Part shown: piece after piece, positions 60,121 through 64,000 of the stretch
Numbering within the stretch: position 1 is the first letter of the stretch
How the letters are laid out: every line of letters starts with the position of its first letter
NCBI RefSeq assembly: GCF_011386835.1
Contig: NC_088801.1
Coordinates: 18,772,824-18,836,823 of the forward strand
Direction of reading: 5' to 3'
Length of the DNA stretch: 64,000 bases
Source of the DNA: Chrysemys picta bellii
Lineage: Eukaryota > Chordata > Testudines > Emydidae
Notes under the pieces: model-generated
Database searches by the model: none
What the model was told of the DNA's origin: nothing
What the model saw: only the letters and a program-made list of their open reading frames with translations
Position numbers and translations under genes: made by a program

Positions 60121-63100
60121 TACACAGAGTTTCCAGCTAGTTTTCTGAAGTTCAGATTCTTCATCTTTATTTTTTAGTGTTGTCATACTATGGACAAGTA
60201 TACTTACAATATTTAATAAACCATATCCAAAAGGATAACTAATTCTACTCTACACACCAAATAATATAAAATGGGTAAGGTGGAAAACAGGTTCTCTGCC
60301 ATCTAAAAGAACCTGACAATTACCAGTTAAAACAACTCAACCTTGAAAAATACATGCCCTCCCCTTATACCTGCCAAACTCTACTCCACACAATAAACAA
60401 ACAAAATATTTCTTAATGTTCTCTGCTAGTTATCAGTTTTTTTAAGTCAGTGATATAGGACAGGAGACAGCAAAAAGGCTGGTTTCCCTTTTCATGTGTC
60501 TTTAAAAAAAAAACGACACTACCAACAACTAAAAAGCAGCATTAAGCCATATAGAAAATAAATCCACAGCACATGGTAGCCGTACTCATGGCCATTTCTT
60601 AGTCATTTTATATAGACTACTGAAGGTTTTGTCTGGTCCATCCAGTTCTTCAGCTATTTGTGGCAGCAATGGATGTAAAAAGCAAATCAAGACCAATGCT
60701 GAGCTTTTCTAAATATTCCACCCTATAATTTTTTTTAATAACTAAAACTGAAGCCTAGCTGCAGAGGAGAAGAGAAATTAAGAATACACAAAGAAATTAC
60801 ATATTCAAATAAGATTTTACATGAGATGAACCATCCATGAAGAGATTCAGAAAGACTGTTGTAAAGAACAGGAGCAGCAAAAGAGAAAAGGCTTTTCCAC
60901 CCGGGCGCAAAAGTATGTAGAAGAACAGAAGTCAATGCTAGATGAACAGAAGGAGCAGGGAGGAAACAAAGAATGAGGAGCAGGGTGAGATATTCTGAAG
61001 AAAGTCTTTGGAGATTACACAGACCAGGAGAGCAATTTTAAATGGGATACTTAAATGAATGGGAAGCCAATGGTGTTTTTACAGGCTGAGAGAGTAATTT
61101 TTCTTTCTACATGGGAGAAGGGAGGCAGTAACATTCTGGACACGCTAGGGTTTTACAAGCTATGATTTGAGGAGAATGCTACAGCACAGTCAAACTGAAA
61201 GGAAAGAGACGAGGACACAAATGAGGATTCAGAAGGTCTACCCACAGAAAAGGCTGTAGATGCGATGATAGACCTGAAAATTTGCCCTGATAGTAGAAGG
61301 GAGGGAGAAATGAGCAAATTTATAGATATATAATGGAGGCAAATGGATGGTCTGAGTAGAGATGTGGGAGGGTTATGGAGTTATATTAGGCATCTCCTCT
61401 TGCCCAAGAAAAATACTTCTGTGTTGGAGTCATTTAAATGGAGGAAACTGAGATGAAGTCACAAGTTTGCTTCAGCAACACAAGCAGAGAATGTGGATAT
61501 GGAGAAGTCATTAAAGAGAACTAAAGAATCCCTGGTCCTTGTATTTCTACTCTTCCCTTTTTGAAATATTGCTTTACAAAGCACAAAACACCCTTGCTAT
61601 TAGAGCCAGGTATATGTGGGCATCTCAATGGACAGCAGACACAAGCAAGTTTATTTTAATGAACATAGAGGCCTAGCTTTTATGTTACCATAAGCATTCA
61701 CATTCATGGTTTTAACTGAAGGCTTCAATACATACAATGTGGATTCCAGTCAAGACTGGAATTTTACAGAATCTGAATTTTTAAACTCAAACTGATTACA
61801 GTTGAAAAATCAAAGTGCTAACCGTTGTGTTTCAGTTAACATGAATGACAAATTAGAAAGTGTGATTAATGTCTGAATTCTTGGCTGTTCATTGAACCAT
61901 CTTCTGTGTAAATTAAAGATTACCATTAAGGTCTTTTCTTATTTAAATGAATCAGTCATTTCTTGATCTGAGAGATTCCAGGTGAAGCAGACATTTAGTA
62001 AGTTTCCATCAAAGCACTACCTATTTTAATGTTGTATAGAATTAAGTTCAAGATTAAAGAAATAGTCAAAGATTTCTTTTAAACGGCCTAATTAAAAACC
62101 CCTCAATTTTCTAACTGCTTCCCCAGACATTTCTTAAATTCCTTTTTTATAATGTTTTACACAGATCGTTCTTTACGTTTTTGTTGATATGATCGTCTCA
62201 AGCAGGGGAGCAAGAGCCGGTCTGAAACTCACAAACACGTCTAGCCTCACGCTACTGCCGAGGCGTCTTCCCTGTTAACTTTCATTTAGCCTTCCAACAT
62301 GCTACTTTCCAACTCCCTATGGATGAAGCTGGGAAGGGAATTGCCATGGTTCTTCTGAGCCCGACCATTGCTGCAGAGAGAGTCAAGCCAGGGATGCGGA
62401 ATCCCCACTGCCTTTCAGCTCTCTAGAAGTGGAGATTTTCTCCTGGCTTCGTGGTTCCTGAGACGGGAGATACAACTGCTCTAAAGGTCCCACTTCTTTC
62501 CCCACTACTTTCTCCTGGCCCTCTATGGAGGCATCTAGTGAGTTGAACAAAGGATTCCCTCCAGGATCTTGCACCTCCTGGTTCTGCTGCACTCCTAGCT
62601 CTAGGGAGGAAAAGGGGGAAGAGGCAGGTTGACCCTTGTCTCTTTTGGTCCTATTTTGGAGGAGGGCATCCTTCCTCTCTCTCTGTCTCTCTTCCCCCCC
62701 AATGGTTTGTCTGTCCCTGCTGCCACCAGGTGCTTTCTGTTCTGTGGTGTCAAATGCACAAAGTTAATATAGTGAAAGGACCAATAAATATTTTGTTTAT
62801 TTCTTTCATTTTTTGCAATATTAGGGATTACTTGTAACAGTAGGTATAATGTTTTCATACAAGTGTGATTTTCAAATTTGACTTTTCAACAACTGTCAAA
62901 TTAAAATTTAAAATGGACGATAACTACATAATGTAAAATTATTACCTCCATTTGAATTTATCACTCCAGAATACCTTTAAAAGCAACAAATCTAGAAGGA
63001 GAAGTGGAAGAGGGGAACAGGAAAGAATGGGACACATAGGACTCCCGGTTATGGGAGAGATTGGGGGATCCTGGTATGGCAGAAGAGGGGCATACGCAGC

Positions 63101-63810
63101 CTCTAATAGGAGGGAGAGAGGGAGGGAGGGAGGAAAGAGGGAGTTCCTATTTAGATCAAAGATCTTAATATTTTGCCATCATTAGCAGATATACACTGGT
63201 GTATCTGCCACACATCAGCTGATGCAACAGTAGGAAGATTAACTCTAACCCACAGAATAACAAACTGAAGGAAAGTCCATTAGCTGGTAAGGAAAAACAA
63301 AACTGACTGAACTTGTTTAAACTGCATGACTTGTTACTGAAAGAGGTAACGTGCTTGTGATTCATTAGCTATACAACACAGACTGCAACCTAACTTCCTT
63401 TCACTGAAGATCAATATTATATAGCTTTGTAACATTTTGAACATTTCTCAACAATATGACCTAAAGCATAAGTGTTATCAGCAATCAAAGCTCTGAGGTG
63501 ATGAACAATAATGAAAGAGATACTGGAGACTGGTGAACACGACAATTAACTTATCTGAATAATTATCTCATATAGTAGATTTTACAATAATAATTTCACC
63601 AATCTAGTTATATGGACATTTTATACAATTTACCTCTGATGCAACATTAAGCTAAGACAAATTTTCACAATGTGTACCATTGCTAGCTAGCTGATAGAAG
63701 GTGACGGATTGGGAAGGGTGGTTTTTTTCATGCTTCTGTCCTATGAAAGTATAAACAGTGCAACTATTACAACTAATGTTATTTTGTATTAATCACAACT
63801 TCATTCAAGG
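60121..63810. other. DARS1 intron, no exon found
   Basis: No further exon was recognised. Bases 60740-61530 look like a diverged interspersed repeat. Bases 62170-62740 are GC-richer with an open frame of 69 codons on the minus strand that I cannot assign. A GA-rich tract lies at about 63108-63140. Confidence 0.5.
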
Positions 63811-63813
63811 ATC

Positions 63814-64000
63814 TTAAGGCTAGTCTACAATACAAAGGCTATACAACTATATTGGCAAAAACCCCTTGTGAAGATAGTGTACACCAATAAAACGAGTTAT
63901 TTTTCTAGTATAGTTAAACCATCTCCGTGAATGACATAGGCTATACCTACAAAAGAACTGTTTTTGCCTGTATAAGCTGCACCTACATGTGTGGGAGGGG
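63814..64000. mobile_element. MITE cut by the window edge
   Basis: 'ttaaggctagtctacaatac' resembles the TTAGGGCTTGTCTA-type end of the MITEs at 5492 and 16648. The other end is outside the window, so this is tentative. Confidence 0.3.

Noticed and set aside
62383..62592. 69-codon minus-strand frame upstream of the visible DARS1 exons
   Set aside because: It does not resemble the missing N-terminal DARS1 exons and lacks paired splice sites.

Overview
The window is animal genomic DNA, most likely from a turtle. It has spliced genes with GT-AG introns, a CpG-island promoter, and a repeat load of CR1-type LINEs, a DIRS retrotransposon, hAT and Tc1/mariner-like MITEs, solo LTRs and MIR-like SINEs. 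The turtle assignment is inferred from this mix; class and order were not tested by any search. Two host genes are recognised, both on the minus strand and both cut by the window: MCM6 (5' half, at the left) and DARS1 (3' four fifths, at the right). MCM6 and DARS1 are also neighbours in mammals, so the order looks conserved.

Layout. 1-7.7 kb: MCM6 exons 1-7, coding for about 356 residues (N-terminal domain with zinc finger up to the start of the AAA+ half). 7.1-8.5 kb: GC-rich promoter region with E-box, CCAAT and E2F-like sites and a perfect 20-bp inverted repeat. 8.5-14.7 kb: a 6.2-kb DIRS-type tyrosine-recombinase retrotransposon on the minus strand. It has inverted terminal repeats, an internal complementary region and long open frames for Gag, RT-RNase H and tyrosine recombinase; I see no disabling break. 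14.7-25.8 kb: intergenic, with repeats including a complete hAT MITE at 18.7-19.4 kb. 26.0-57.5 kb: twelve DARS1 exons, in phase from one to the next. A single 17.1-kb intron (38.0-55.2 kb) holds a broken gene of a transposon-like orphan family, two LTR-like sequences, nested hAT MITEs, an inverted pair of hAT transposase relics and CR1 pieces. 57.5-64 kb: upstream DARS1 intron with a probable solo LTR and a second copy of a TA-flanked MITE; the first DARS1 exons lie beyond the right edge.

How the parts relate. MCM6 is a subunit of the replicative helicase and DARS1 is the cytosolic aspartyl-tRNA synthetase; they are housekeeping neighbours, not a functional unit. The most notable object is the apparently intact DIRS element less than 0.8 kb upstream of the MCM6 start codon and in the same orientation. 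No tRNA, rRNA or CRISPR array was found.
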